Assembly (NCBI RefSeq): GCF_000218685.1
Contig: NW_006763294.1
Location: 434,001-498,000 of the forward strand
Source of the DNA: Serpula lacrymans var. lacrymans S7.9
Lineage: Eukaryota; Basidiomycota; Agaricomycetes; Boletales; Serpulaceae
Length of the DNA stretch: 64,000 bases
Reading direction: 5' to 3'
Shown in pieces: positions 42,237-54,985 of this stretch (position 1 is its first letter; every line of letters begins with the position of its first letter). Under the pieces are notes generated by a model that had not been told where the DNA came from, made no database searches, and saw only the letters and a program-made list of their open reading frames with translations. The position numbers were made by a program, and so were the translations under genes.

Positions 42237-43970
42237 GCCTCCGACTCCCGAGCCAGTCGTGGTGGAGGGTGTCCTGATTTACTGACGGTTTTAATTTTTT
42301 TTCGGCGATCTCTTGGCGATCTTTTTGGCGATCCATTTATTCACTCAAGCATCTCTTTATTTCTTTTTTTCTTTCTCGTAGGACTGGCTGTGGTGAAGGA
42401 GGCCTACGTGACGTTGACGACTCTTTACTATATCCTACGCACCGTCGTACTCGCTGCCACCAGTGCCACCTGCTACCCGCTACCTGATACTTGCTACCCG
42501 CTACCTGCTACATACCCCCCACCTGTCCTTGCGTTGTTCTCGCTCTCGCTCTTGCTCTTGCTCTTGTCATCCCAAATCGTACGATCTCTCCCATCTGTGT
42601 TCTATCTAGTCATTCGCGTTGGCGTTGTGATTGTGCCGCGTTCTCGCCATGTACGCTCTCCACCATGCTCGCGATCGTCTTTTCTTGCATTCTTGGCACC
42701 CGTGAACTTTCAAGTTGATCGACTCACATGTTTTCCCGTCTTCATGGCAAGGAAATGGATAAACATAAACATAAACATAAACATAAACATATATATATAT
42801 ATATATATTACTAGTACCGTCATGAAGCGCCCTCGGGCTAGAGAGCAACTTGGCCGCTGCTGCTGCCACTGCGCATGCATACCGCGACCGCAGTCACTTG
42901 AAGACCCGCCTCTTTTTGGCTGATTCCGTTCAGTGGCCTGGTTGGAAGACGGCATGGGCCCTGGGGCTGCGATGCAACATGAACGCCTCAGACTCTCGGG
43001 CTGCTGCGGGTTTTTGAGGCCTGAGGTGAGGTCTTTCCTTCCGCCCCCCCCCCGCACCCTCTTTTTTTTTTTTTGCCCGTTTGAATACCTCAGGAGGCGT
43101 TTCTGATGATGAGTTCACGGTATAGACCCCATCCGAACGGCTTGAAGCGCGAAGCAAAGCAAAGGCTAGTCCCCCCCCAGGCATACCATTCAGGAGGAAG
43201 GAGGAAGACGGTCGTACTACCTACTAATAAGCAAATGCACACTTCTTTTTTTTGTTTTTCATTTCACATCCTTCTGACGCCCTGCTTGTTTTTTGATTTC
43301 CATTGACAAGCTCAAGGATCGACTTCCAGACAGCGCAAGCGTTAAGATCATCAATCATGTATAATAATAATAATTGCCCAACCAGCCTGAGCGAACAGCC
43401 AGTCATATGCAGAAACACGTTTTTAAATACTAGGTTATAATCCAATGCAAATATAGTACACTACGAGTATCAGCAGTACGTCTGCTAATACTCGACGACG
43501 CATGAGGGAGGTGCGGGTTCCGGGTGATTAGGAGCTAGGAGCTTGAGACGCTATGCTATGCTATAATATGCTAGGATGTGATGTGATATGGTACCGTGAA
43601 AGCGATCGTGAGGGGACGTAATGCCAGTGGGTGTTGTAGCGTATAATGAAACCGCGTTAACGTTAGTATAAGAAGTAAATATAGTACAAGAATGCGAAAG
43701 AAAAACACAAATTAAGAAAGGCGAAGGAGAAAGGGAAAAAAACTTGGGGGGGGGAACATAAATTAATCGACGATGCGAGAATGTCCATCAACGTCCACGG
43801 GCACGCAAATCTGCCGTGTCTGCCGTCGCATCGCATCGTCACTCGGACATTCCGTTGTATCGTTTATATATGTATGCTTGAATTTCGTTGTGGGTTAATT
43901 AGGGCGTATGGATTTTATGGCTGGTCGTCTATTCGTCTGTGAGTAGACGCATGTCGAAGGAATCCGAAAT
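42237..43970. other. Intergenic region between convergent genes
   Basis: 1.7 kb between two stop codons. It holds simple-sequence tracts: (ATAAAC)n(AT)n at 42,759-42,809, and poly-C/poly-T near 43,045-43,075. The plus frame 42,390-42,923 is long but low-complexity and runs through the microsatellite, so I do not call it a gene. Confidence 0.5.
42759..42809. repeat. Compound microsatellite (ATAAAC)n(AT)n
   Basis: About five ATAAAC units followed by about ten AT units. It is not the fungal telomere repeat TTAGGG. Confidence 0.85.
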
Positions 43971-46900
43971 CTACGATCGCGATCGCCCGAGTCTGCTCTT
44001 GAGCGATCGGAAAATGTTGCCTTGGCGGATGCGGAAGAGGTAGGTGAGAGCGAAGGTGGCGAAGATCTGAGAAACGGAAAAGTGAAAGAATTGAGCTCGG
44101 TGAAGAAGGAACGGTAGGAAAAGAGTAGACTCACATTAAACACGATGACACCACACAAAATACCCACGTTCCTCCATCGATGGGAGTACTCGATGTTAAA
44201 GCTCCTAGAAAACAAGAGGTAGTCAGAAACGCAAGTTCGACACCACATATGATATGAATCCAAAACAAAAAAAGGGGAAGGGGGAAACCCCAAATCGTAA
44301 ACTAAAACTCACTGTGACAACCACACATCGGTGCTCTGATAAGGGCAGTACAAACACGAAGAAGAATCATCGAGGTACCCGCCCACGCGGTTGATATACG
44401 GCTGCATATACGACTCGCACGTTTGTCCGCTTGGGGGCGTCAGCGGGACGAACTCAGAGGAGGTGCAGAACATCTCTTGGTTTCCGATGGCTATGCGAAG
44501 ATTGTCGTCAGTATGCTGTGATGTGATGGTGAAACGAGGCAAAGGCTTACCTTGGCCCAAGAGACCCTCGACGAGGTAGGTGAACGGCGACACTCGGTAC
44601 ATCCACTGCCACCATCCAAGCTGCGAGAACGGTTGCAGAACACCATTACTATTCCCAACAATCATCAGCAAAAAATTCGATCCAAACAGTTTACAACTGC
44701 CTCGGAAGAAACAAAGACACTCACAAGGTGATAACAAACGAGAACAGTGTACTGAACAGCAAGGACGCGATAATTGCACTCGGTGCCATCGAGGCGATCG
44801 CCTGGCCAACCGACATGTAGTACACCGGGAATATGACGGCGTACATGAGGAAGGAATATCCCGCGCGATCCGTCTCATAGCCTACGGTCCAGTACCAGCA
44901 GAAGAAGAAGAGTGACGAGCCAAGGATATTCCAGGGAATCTCGACGAGAATTTGAGACATCACCAGTGCAGTCCAGCTGTACATCCGGCTAGGCCTTTCT
45001 CGCACCTCATAAATCGTCCGTACATCGATGAACACGGCTTGGAGCTGTTGAGCCAGTGGGACACTGACAATTGTAGCCATAAAGATAGACTGCGTGGGGG
45101 CTCGAGTTTAGCACAATGACAACAACGAATATGAAGAAAAGAAGCGTACGAAGAGCTTGTTCTGTGACCCTTGCACGCTGCTCGCTGAATTCCAGAACGT
45201 GAAACCATTTAAGAGCCCTGCTGCGACGTTGAGCACCAGCTTAGCCATCACGTATCCCGGGTTGCGCCAATAGCTTGAAAACGCGCGTTTGGTTAGCGCC
45301 CAGAACTGGTGCAGCCAAGAGGTAATGAACTCCGATTGACGGCCACCCTGCTCAACGGGACGGAGACGTCCCTCCGAGTTGATACGCTCGAGTTCATCTT
45401 GCAGGTTGAGATATTCTGGGGATTGCTTCCAGACACCGTGCCAGTCGATCGAGCTAGTTGCAGAGGCTCCGGCACCAATGACGTCCAACATGTACTCAGC
45501 TCTGAAGTAGAAAATGTCACCAAGGTTAGTCGTGGTAACAAAGGAGCTTTTATTAAGCGAGAACTCACGGGTTATCATCAGGTCCACAATGTTCAGCACC
45601 ATTCCGTTCAAAGTACTCGATCAATGTACCGGATGATTCACCAATATCACCGAAGTATACAACCTGACCACCTTTGCGGAGGAGAAGGAGTCTGTCGAAG
45701 ACCTGGAAGAGCTCTGCGGACGGCTGATGGATGCTGTCAACGAGGAGGTTAGATTTTGGTTATTTCACGTCGAATTTGAAAGTGCTTACGTGCAGAGGAT
45801 GGCTTGTCCTCTGTCAGCTAGGTCGCGTAGGAATTTTAGAATTGCCCACGCAGATTGCGAGTCAAGTCCAGACGTAGGCTCATCCAGGAATAACAGGAGT
45901 TTCGGCTGAGACATGGCCACCATTAATATACAGTGCAAAACTAGGAATCTTCCGTATGAAACTCACCTTGGCAGCAAGTTCTACCCCAATCGTCGTGCGT
46001 TTACGATGTTCGACGCTTAAAGACCCCACTATCGCATCAGCATGTGCTTCCAAGCCACACATCTCGAGACATGTTTCCACGCTAGGGGTTCGTTACATTT
46101 AGTTTACTATTGATAAGAGACGAGAAGGGAGCGTACTAAGCCTCTTTCTCGGCCACAGGCACCGATTGCGGTTGACGAAGGGTAGCTGAGAACATGAGGG
46201 CCTCACGGACTGTCGTCTGTGGCAGATGTGTGTCCATCTGCTGCACGTAACCACTGCAGAAATCCAATAAGAATAAGTTCAGCGGAGCCCACTAAAATGC
46301 ATAAATCAAACGATGGACTTACGTTTGAGCTTGGAAATCAGCAGGAACAGTCTGGCCATTGACCAGACGATCGCCAGTGACGACACCAGTACCAACACGC
46401 TGAGCGAGGACATTTAACAGGGTAGTCTTCATATCACCACGTTTCAGTTCTATATTAAAATGACCATCATCATTTCACGTACCTTGCCAGCACCCGATTC
46501 ACCCATAAGCGCCGTCAGCTTCCCAGGCGCGACATAGCCTGCCACATCATCTAATAACTTACGTTCCCCCCCAGAAAGAGGTACAACATAATTCAGATGC
46601 TGCCACGAGAAGGTGTCAGGTGTTGGAGAAAATTTCTCCGCGTCTACTGCTCGTGTGACTGGGCGTGTCATGCGGGAATTGTCGGCGAGGGGAGCGGCGG
46701 GTGCAACTTTTTCTTCATCATTGTTCGCACTAGCCTGCTCGGTCAAAGCGACTGACGAACCGCGCTTAAATAGCGTGACGGTGGTATCGAATGCGGATCC
46801 GGTGTTGATCTCTGTCATGATCAGGAGGATTGCGATGAAGCCGATTCCAAAAGCACAGATAATACCGTAGTTCTACAAACCAGGACATTTAGTCTATTGA

Positions 46901-49756
46901 AATAGATAGCAAAATCTTTGAATTAGACATACCCGCCACAAATTGCTGAAGTAGTAGCCGTATGAATCAGCTACGAACGTGTTTCCGTCGACAGTCGGGA
47001 CTCCGGCCAGGGAGCCTACAGTGGTGCAGACTTGGTTTACCAGTTGGACACCTTCGTATCCTGCTCCTTGTGGGACGAGGGTGGAGCAGGTGCCGTTTAG
47101 AGTATGAAATTCGTTGACCATGATCGATTCAAAGCCAAATCGGAGGGGCTGGGTCGCCAATGAAAGTAAATTATAAGTCTTGCACTAGTTTAAAAATTCC
47201 ATGAAGAACAACTTACGTTCAAATATGTCAGCCACCTCAGCGCGGCCACAATGCTGTCTCTCGGAATCGTGTAGCCAGTGTAGAGCGTCAGGACGAGAAC
47301 CAGCACCCCAGCCAACGCGATTGCGCCCGACTCTGTCTTGAAGCTCGCAGCTATCATACGGAAAAACGACTTCATAGTGATCGTCATTGTAAACGTGACA
47401 AGAAAGAAAATGCTGCGTGATGTTCGAGTGAGCAAAACAGGAGCAGCAATGAATGAAAATGAGGAAGAAACCAACGTACAAGAACTGCGATGCCGTCCTC
47501 TGCAAACCCACTAGGAAGTAGAGCAGGACTGAAAACACGACTTGGATTATAAAAGTCATTGGAATGTCTACGATCGTACGCGCAAGACTCTCGACGAATG
47601 GATGGTACATTGCTGCCTTCTGGTGGCGCAGTACAATCGGCCGTTGGGCGTACAGGGCAGGGATTTCAGCCATGGAGGAGAGGGCACCGAAAAGTAGAGC
47701 ACTGTACAGTACAGAAAATAACAGTTTGAGCCATATGAAAAGGCTGGATAGAAGGGCGAAACGTACAAGAAGAGAATACCGCCTCTAGAGAAGTATGCAG
47801 ACGTTGCATCATTAAGCTGCAAGAACACTGTACCCATGATAGTAGCCTGGAAAACCTGCGCACTATAATCATAGGCCATCCCAGTCAACAGCCTCATTCA
47901 AACACACTACCAGTAAGGATACTCACAGCAGCTGGACCACCTGCGTGGTAATATCGCCCCTCAAAATCTGGACTCTTCGAAGCATCACAGCGCGGACTTG
48001 CATGGGGATCGAAATTGTATATGGACTATCCTTCGGCGTGTGTCGAGAATGCTCCTGCAACGCACTGAGTTCATAGTCTGCTTTGCGGTTCTTGTCGACG
48101 TGCGTGTGCCGGTAATCCTCAATCGCATCCTTATTTTCGCGGCCAAGACGCGAGTTGACGAAGTGGGCGGCCATCTCAGTGGGTGTGCGAGGGACACGGG
48201 ACTCGAAGCCTAAGGCAACTCTGCGACCAATAGGATCGGTGACTGATGTTAAAATCAGATAATATTCAGAATTGTAAATCTCGATTTTGTCAATGGTACT
48301 CACCTGAAACGAGGAAATCTGCGGTAGTTTGCCTGTTCTGCGGCTCATACCCCATCCCGATGAAGTACTCACGCGCCTGGTTGGCAGGACCAAAGTACAC
48401 CATCTTGCCCTCTGAAATGACACAGACCTTGTCGAATAATTCGTAGAGCGACTCTCCAGCCTGGTAGATGGATACAATGGTAGTTGCACGTGCAATATCC
48501 GTCGCTGTGCGCAAGGCGCGGCCGAACTCCATGGCGGTGGAAGAATCGAGGCCACGGGTGGAACTACAAGTATAGCAATGAGTAAAATGACATAACCATA
48601 TACAAAGAGAGAGAGAATGGGAATGGTATTAACTCACTTATCCCAAGCGCCTATGAGACTCCTACACGCCATCGCCTCTGCAATTGAAACACGCTTCTTC
48701 TCGCCACCCGATACACCTCTTACGCTCGCATCGCCTACAAAGGTATTCTTTGTATGTCCCAAGCCAAAAATCTTCGTAAGCACACTAGACACTTCTTCTC
48801 CGAAAGTCTTACGCGTCTGATCCCCAATGCGCACCTGTGGGGTGCGAGTTTTGACGGCAAAGGTGAGCGTCTGCTCAACGGTGAGTGTGGGGAAGTGTAC
48901 GTCGTCCTCCGGGCAGTAAATCACATCGCCTCGGTAGCGAGCGCTGATGTCATCGGGGGTGAAAGCGTCGTAACAGACTTCACCGGTTACGGCATGGTAC
49001 TCTCCCCGCTGGTTTGCGAGCGTTTTCAGAAGGGTACTGCACCCCGAGCCTGGGCGTCCGAGGACGACTGCGCAGTGTGAGAATGGAGCAAGAGTATAGG
49101 TTAAGCAAAACACTTACGTAGCATTTCTCCTGGTGCAACAACGCCCTCAAAACCCGAGAGGATATCGCGAGTGGGCGGGTGGCGCATATTCGAAATACTC
49201 TTGAATATCTCCACTGGATTGAAGATTGAGCCCATTGTGGGTTGATATGAGGCTGATGAACCGGTGCCCACTACCCGTAAGTTCTGGAACAAGACACCAA
49301 GCTCACGACCTTTGATGGCCTGCGCATCGCGTCTGATACATGTTAACATTTTCTGCTGCAACGGAATACAACCGACAAACACACCTTTTCACGATGTCTT
49401 TGAGGGTGTTTTCGAGATTGAACTTATTTGGGTCTACGACAGTGTTTACGGATTCGAGGGAAGGAGAGATTGGATGTATAGAAATAGCTACTTCTTGGAG
49501 TGGTGGGCTACCTGCGAAATGCCCTCTGAGAGCGTTGGCAAGCTCGCTCGTGTCTCTGTCTTGGAAGGCGAATGCCGGGCTCGACTGAGAGAGTGGTCTT
49601 GATCTTTCATGAGTGGCCGTTGACTTCAAGAATTGAATAGATGGTTAGTGAGATGGCAGTGCTCGCGAAGGAGTGATTTACCTGTGCATAATAAGACTGG
49701 GGACGTTGACTCCCAGCGGAAGATCGTCTGGACTCGTAATGACCTTCAGCAGACAT
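43971..49756 (-). CDS. PDR/ABCG-type full-size ABC transporter
   Basis: Plasma-membrane drug/lipid exporter of the pleiotropic drug resistance family, arranged NBD-TMD-NBD-TMD. Start at 49756 ([20 protein letters not shown]); many short introns; stop TAG at 43971-43973. NBD1 has the Walker A variant [15 protein letters not shown], the signature [14 protein letters not shown] and [19 protein letters not shown]1 follows (47,900-46,900). NBD2 has MGESGAGK split by an intron near 46,490, the signature-region variant [18 protein letters not shown] and [16 protein letters not shown]2 contains [20 protein letters not shown] and ends [19 protein letters not shown]. Domain order and asymmetric NBD1 motifs match fungal PDR pumps. 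The coding length fits the usual ~1,400-1,500 aa. The substrate is unknown; azole or natural-product efflux is typical for the family. Confidence 0.94.
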
Positions 49757-52145
49757 ATCAGCGGTCGAGAATGCTTGCAGTTTGTGGGTTCACGTTTTAG
49801 GTGAGAGGTATATATATGGCACTCCACGTATAATATGCGTGTGCTGCAATACCGGTGTAGAGTCGCATACTTGGATATGCCGAGAGGGAAAGCGACGCAT
49901 TTGATGGATCCGACGGGTTTGGCACTGGAACAATCGGATTGGATACCTACAAATTCAGATATAGCTATAGGCGTGTGGACTTAATACATGACACTGGCCT
50001 GCTTTAGTCAAAAAAAGCTAGTAGCCAATGAGTGTCAGTGCGGCATCAGCGACGTGAGCCTTGAGGACGTCATGTCCTGACATAACGGAGCCATAGCGGC
50101 CGCAGCGCATTCCGCGTTGCCGCGTTTGCCTGGTCTATCGGGATATCGAAGGAACGTCACGTACTTTAGATGACCATGCTGCTATGACTCATCAAAAGAT
50201 TGTCCCCTCCTAATACGACTGAATCAAGGTCGCGCTTGTCTTTCTGCAATGTCATCTTAATGTTATCTACGTATCCAGTATCCCTACACGTGCGTCAGCC
50301 ATCGATGTTATTCTTTCAGTCTGTCTTCCTGCTTTTCCCGATTTCCCGATTTCCCGCAAATGAACAGACTGACCTGTCAAGCAGCAATGCAACAGCAGTG
50401 CCACGTTGGGTTCTAGTAACCCGGCTATTAGCTATGATTTTCTAAAGTCTCGTCATCGCGCCCATCGCTATTTTGTACCGTGTCCTAATTCGACCCATTT
50501 GTAGCACAGTGATAGACGCTGAAATCCAGGAACTGATCCAAAGAGCCGCGGCCCGTAGTATCTTGCCAATACCTGTCGTCGAGGCGTTTGCATAAACGTT
50601 GATAAAGAGCAACAGGCGGCGTAGCTCTCCATCAAAGAAGCCTGATTACCAGAGATACTCCACACCTCCACATATTTTACCCATGTAGCTTCTGAAGACA
50701 GCGTCCCGAGCATAAAGCTGCTCGCCCAATTTCGAAAACATGCCCTGGCCCCTGCGTCGGACCATGGGTGTTAAGTATTGACCTCGATTCACGTAGCCCG
50801 ACGACGTCCAATATAATACTTCGACAATAGCCAACAAGCCGTGCATCGGTAACCTTGAATATACTACAGAGCTGATACACCATGCGTCAAAGGACTGGAC
50901 CGGCAAATAAAAAAGAAAGAAGTGATATACTGACTTTCGGGACACAACGCTTCCGATAGCGCTCAAGCTTTGACTGGCTGACGTAGTCTCGCCTATGATA
51001 TGAAAATGGTGACAATGGAAAGAGGCACAATATGTGCATTGGATAGGCACATTTGTGTCTGATTGGTCATCGGGGTTGATTATCGATTGCGCAGTTCAAG
51101 ATTGGACCATTGAATTAACATGTCTTAATCATAATAAAAGTGATAAGAACCTCTGTGACCCCGCCTCGGAATTACCCCACATCATCCATGACAACAGTGA
51201 GTACAGATGACTCCTGGTAATGAGCATACCCTTTTCAAAGGCTAGTCCCAATTTGTATCGTCATTTCCGTGGATTGGGTGGTTTCAGCAGGAACAAACGT
51301 GGAAACCGTGATCGAGTTTGAATGATAGGATGGCGTATTTCGATTTGCATTGCACCTCCCTTGGCGTTTTAGGATACCTCAAAGGGCTCTCATACGGTGG
51401 CATTTGGATGGTGTTGGTAAGGCTGGACTTGCACTGCCATTGTTGATGGTGCGTCCGTTAGAAGTAAGCTGTACACACTTGAGTAGCAGCGGCAGAATTG
51501 GGCTCTGACGGGTCGTTCAGAACAACCACGCTAGTCAATGCTATGTTTGTGGTACAAGTGCTGGTTGGTGAGGATTGGACACGACGCACTCTTCTTTGAT
51601 AGTATTTGGTGCAATTACGACATGAGTTTCTCTAGCGATTGTTGCTTTGTTGCATTTTCAAAGTTGTGTGCTGGGACGAGGTATATGCTATGCTTACTGA
51701 GAGACTCCCATCGCATCATCTCTTTCTCGTACTCCATGTTTCTATCATGCAATCTCTTCGATTTCTGTAGAGTGGATAATCCAATTCAGCCTGTCGAACG
51801 TCGCCTAGGCTATCTTTCGTTTCCCAATGCCTGTGCGCAGGTCTAATCATACAACGATCACGATGGATGTCGACGTCGACGGTGGTGGTGGTGGTGGTGG
51901 TGGTTAGAGTGATAAAGACGGGGTCGTGAATGACGTGACCTACCATATAGAGACGGTGGTTCGTCGCGACCGATGCGTTCATGTGCGTCACTCTCCTGCG
52001 CCGCAGTCCCTACTATCCTCTCGCACGCGTATTCGAGTCACCTCGTCTGCCTACTATTCCCATTCCCCGCAGCCATTCTATCTCTCAGCCTATAAACTTA
52101 TTCACCACCTGTACTTTCTTGCATTCCCAACGCACCCCGCTAGTC
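49757..52145. other. Intergenic region with weak coding traces
   Basis: 2.4 kb upstream of both the ABC transporter and the NTF2-like gene, which are divergent. Minus-strand frames at 50,468-51,050 (YVNRGQYLTPMVRRRGQGMF, then after a stop FFDGELRRLLLFINVYANAS) look protein-like but are broken, and I cannot name a family. A trinucleotide microsatellite lies at 51,881-51,904. Confidence 0.35.
51881..51904. repeat. (GGT)8 microsatellite
   Basis: Eight perfect GGT triplets about 240 bp upstream of the NTF2-like start codon. Confidence 0.9.
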
Positions 52146-52764
52146 ATGTCCGCGTCCACCCTCTCCTCATGGGTCCAGTCCCGCTTGTCTGCAGTCTACG
52201 AAGCCGCCGAAGATGACGCCTTTTACAAAGCATTCGACGCCGTATTCTCCCCATCCTGCCAAGTCACCCACAACCACGCCTCCATCTCTCGTGACGCTCT
52301 CAAAGACGCGCTCTTCTCCCGTCGGGCAGCCAGCATCGGTGCACAAGTCAAATGGGACGATAACGTCATAACAGCTGCAGCAGAGAAAAATTCTAATGAG
52401 GTACGTGTGCATCACACATCCGTTTTGATCGGACGGTCGACGGTTACTTATGATATCTTGCGATAGGCTGGCATAGTCGCCGGATCGTTCGTCGTACAAA
52501 CATCAATGAAATTTCGCATCCGCGCCGCTCCCGCCCAAAGGCAGACATTGCTTCACTTCAGCGCAAAGTTCGTACCTTTTACATCTACATATCCCCTCTA
52601 AGCTAACCCCACCCTATCACAGGGTCGAACAAGACGACGCTGTCGCAGCAGACGAAACAGGCGACCGTCGTCGCATCATCAGCTTCCTGTACACCACCCT
52701 CGATAGAACACCCCCCATCCATTTCCAGGTTCCCCCTACCGAGAAGGCAGTCAAGCAGGACTAA
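52146..52764 (+). CDS. Small NTF2-like (SnoaL-type fold) protein
   Basis: Three exons: 52146-52400, 52467-52567 and 52623-52764 (165 aa). The sequence begins MSASTLSSWVQSRLSAVYEA, then FYKAFDAVFSPSCQVTHNHA and ISRDALKDAL. The strands IVAGSFVVQTSMKFRIRAAP and TLLHFSAKVEQDD come next, and it ends VPPTEKAVKQD. Alternating helix-then-strand patterning with a short AVFSP segment is what small NTF2-like proteins show. No catalytic residues can be assigned. The fold call is tentative; the gene model itself is clean. Confidence 0.72.
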
Positions 52765-53163
52765 GTTATAAGTACGGATTAGTAAAGATGTAATAATATT
52801 CGGATGTGGGGCAGTAGTGCAAAACCTCGGAATCACATGTATCAGTACGAATTCATGGACGTTATCTTGTCATCATCCCTATCTGAGACTTTCCAGCGCC
52901 AGTACCCTGCCTCTCCATTCTTCGGGACGTGGCTTTGACTAATTCGTATTCAGCTCAACATCGTGTACCGTAAGAATCCCGATGGGACAGGGAATTGCAC
53001 TGGGAACGCGGACCTGAGTCTAATTTGGCAAGACATCGGAATCTGCAGACAAAAGAATCTATTGCTAAAATAGAAACGTCGAGGTGCGTATTTGAGTGTC
53101 ACGCCAGGACTCTCATACCTTCTTAGACACGCCCCGTGGGCCGTAGCCTAAACAAGGCTTTCA
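52765..53163. other. Intergenic region, no supported gene
   Basis: 400 bp between convergent genes. No open frame of note. Confidence 0.4.
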
Positions 53164-54073
53164 TCAGCTTCCCCCGATAAGCTCATCCAGGTGCTCCTCT
53201 ACTACTTCACTATGACCTCGCCGGGGCCCGAGACCACCAAAAACGAGATTATGAAGAACATATTGTACTTCGGTCATCCAGTGAATCAAGCATACCTGAC
53301 TGAACCGTGACATTTGGAGTGTAGTACGCTTCACCGACGAACGATCGACCGAAACAGTTTTCCGCCTCCAAGTAATAATAGTGCGTAAAGTTATCTTATC
53401 TTCATCCGACGGAAACGCTACGACGCTCTGACCTATCCAGTCTTCTCGTAATAACGGATCCCTGACCGCAATTAATCATCTCGCATCAAGTGACATTCAT
53501 ACTCTACTAGGCATCCCCAGCTCCTATTTCATTAACCACACCACCAATGCGCAAATTACTTCTCACCGATAACGCTCCAACGGTCGTCGCAACGAATTTG
53601 AAACGACGAGCTCGGATTGCTCATCATAGGAATTGGAAAGCCCAGGCAGAGCTGACATCGTACGATAGAACCACAAGGGAACAGCCCGACGATCTGCAGC
53701 ATTTGACACCGCTATCACCAGTCATTTAACAATAATGAGTCACCCTGCTGCGCATCCGAGTGGCTCAGGCAGAACTTCACTCCAGGTGAAATTTCTCCTG
53801 TCACATAAAAGCGAGGCTGAAGGAAGTTACATAGGAGAAGTCGACGGGGTGACTTGGAAGGTGAGAACTCACAGCAGACCCTAGCGAACCTAACTCGAGT
53901 GTGTATAGCTGTAAACCTGTGCCTACACTGCCTTCAGTGTTGATCGCAGCAACACGAAACGGTTTACGGTCCTTCTCGTCGTTGCCATCATCTTTCATCC
54001 AAATACGGCTAATCACGGTCCAGAGAAGCCCGGGAATGAAATATCGCAGTCCTCTCTGGAGCCAGGATCCCAT
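53164..54073 (-). CDS. Unassigned small multi-exon gene
   Basis: ATG at 54073: MGSWLQRGLRYFIPGLLWTV, then FRVAAINTEGSVGTGLQLYT and LELGSLGSA, then a GT donor at 53,868. Further protein-like segments on the same strand have splice-like borders: WFYRTMSALPGLSNSYDEQS near 53,640, DPLLREDWIGQSVVAFPSDE near 53,440, ITWRRKTVSVDRSS near 53,360, and HSEVVEEHLDELIGGS ending at 53,164. The frame cannot be joined with certainty at the second and last introns. No known domain is recognised. The opposite-strand frame at 53,547-53,729 is a shadow. Confidence 0.4.
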
Positions 54074-54394
54074 AATGTGAAAATTAAATTAAGTCAGCCG
54101 CACCGAGAAGCTAGCACTTCAGGATAGGGGGCGGGGCGCATATGACTTTAATTCGATTTAAGAAGGAATTATATCAAACTCAACTCAATATCTACAATAA
54201 CAAATGTGAGTGTAAGTGTAACGTACCTGGCAAGACGATAGAATCAGTGAAAAAAGGTACGGAACCACTCTCATTGTCGCCTTGATAGAGGTGGCGACCT
54301 CCTCCAAGGGAAGAGATCGGGGCCCGAGCATGTTGGACATGCCGAGTAGCGCATGAAGCGCAGCCTATGAGGCTTGTGCAGAAGCGCGAACCGC

Positions 54395-54985
54395 GGGATA
54401 GCGCTTTGATTTAAGCGTACCTAAGGAGAAGATGAGGGTGGATGGAAAGCAAACAGAGCCCCATCGTCTCCCTAGGTATAGGCTGGAGAATCACCACCAT
54501 TGGAGGTGGAGATTAAACAGCATGAGCGTCATGCTGTGGTATAACGCATTGAGCGTGTTTGAAGACGTGCAGGCCAGGCCCTGAGCGCAGAGCCGTGACG
54601 ACCGCGTCTATGATTTGTTAAGCGTGCCTAGGAGACGATGAGAGCAGTTAGGGGGAACCACTGTCTCTGTGTCTCGCTAGATAGAGGCCAGAAGATTCCC
54701 CACCATAGGAGGTGGGGAATGGGTGAGCATGAGCGCCATGCTGTCAAAACGCATCGAGCGTAATGAACGACGTGCGGGCCAGGCCCTGAGCCGTGGCGAC
54801 CGCGTGTCGGTTTTGGACGTGCGGGGGAGACAATGAGAGCACGAAGAAGAAATTGCTGTCTCGTCTCTCGCTAAATAGAGCTGGAAAAATAAAAATCTCC
54901 GCCATAGGAGGTGGGGATGAATCGTTGGGCATGAGCATCATATGTGAAAGACAGATCGAACGTGATAAGCGTAGTAACAAATGTC
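54395..54985. repeat. Three-copy imperfect tandem repeat, period about 205 bp
   Basis: The landmark CATGAGCGTCATGCTG recurs at 54,521 and 54,728 and, diverged, at 54,930 (spacings 207 and 202). Each unit also carries CGTGCCTAGGAGA-like, GTCTCGCTAGATAGAGGC-like, CACCATAGGAGGTGG-like and GCCAGGCCCTGAGC-like blocks in the same order. No coding frame is conserved across the units. Confidence 0.8.
54695..54720. repeat. Perfect 10-bp inverted repeat (hairpin) in the middle tandem unit
   Basis: ATTCCCCACC, loop ATAGGA, GGTGGGGAAT. Shorter versions of the same hairpin sit at matching places in the other two units (CCACC ATTGGA GGTGG near 54,496; CTCCGCC ATAGGA GGTGGGG near 54,898). Confidence 0.85.

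Noticed and set aside
42759..42809. Possible interstitial telomere repeat
   Set aside because: The unit is ATAAAC, not TTAGGG/CC(C)TAA.
42390..42923. 177-codon plus-strand frame
   Set aside because: Built of low-complexity Cys/Tyr/Leu strings and a microsatellite (INININIYIYI); no coding evidence.
50468..51050. Overlapping minus-strand frames upstream of the ABC transporter
   Set aside because: Some segments look protein-like, but the frame is broken and no family could be recognised.
53547..53729. 60-codon plus-strand frame
   Set aside because: Antisense to a more coherent minus-strand exon series.
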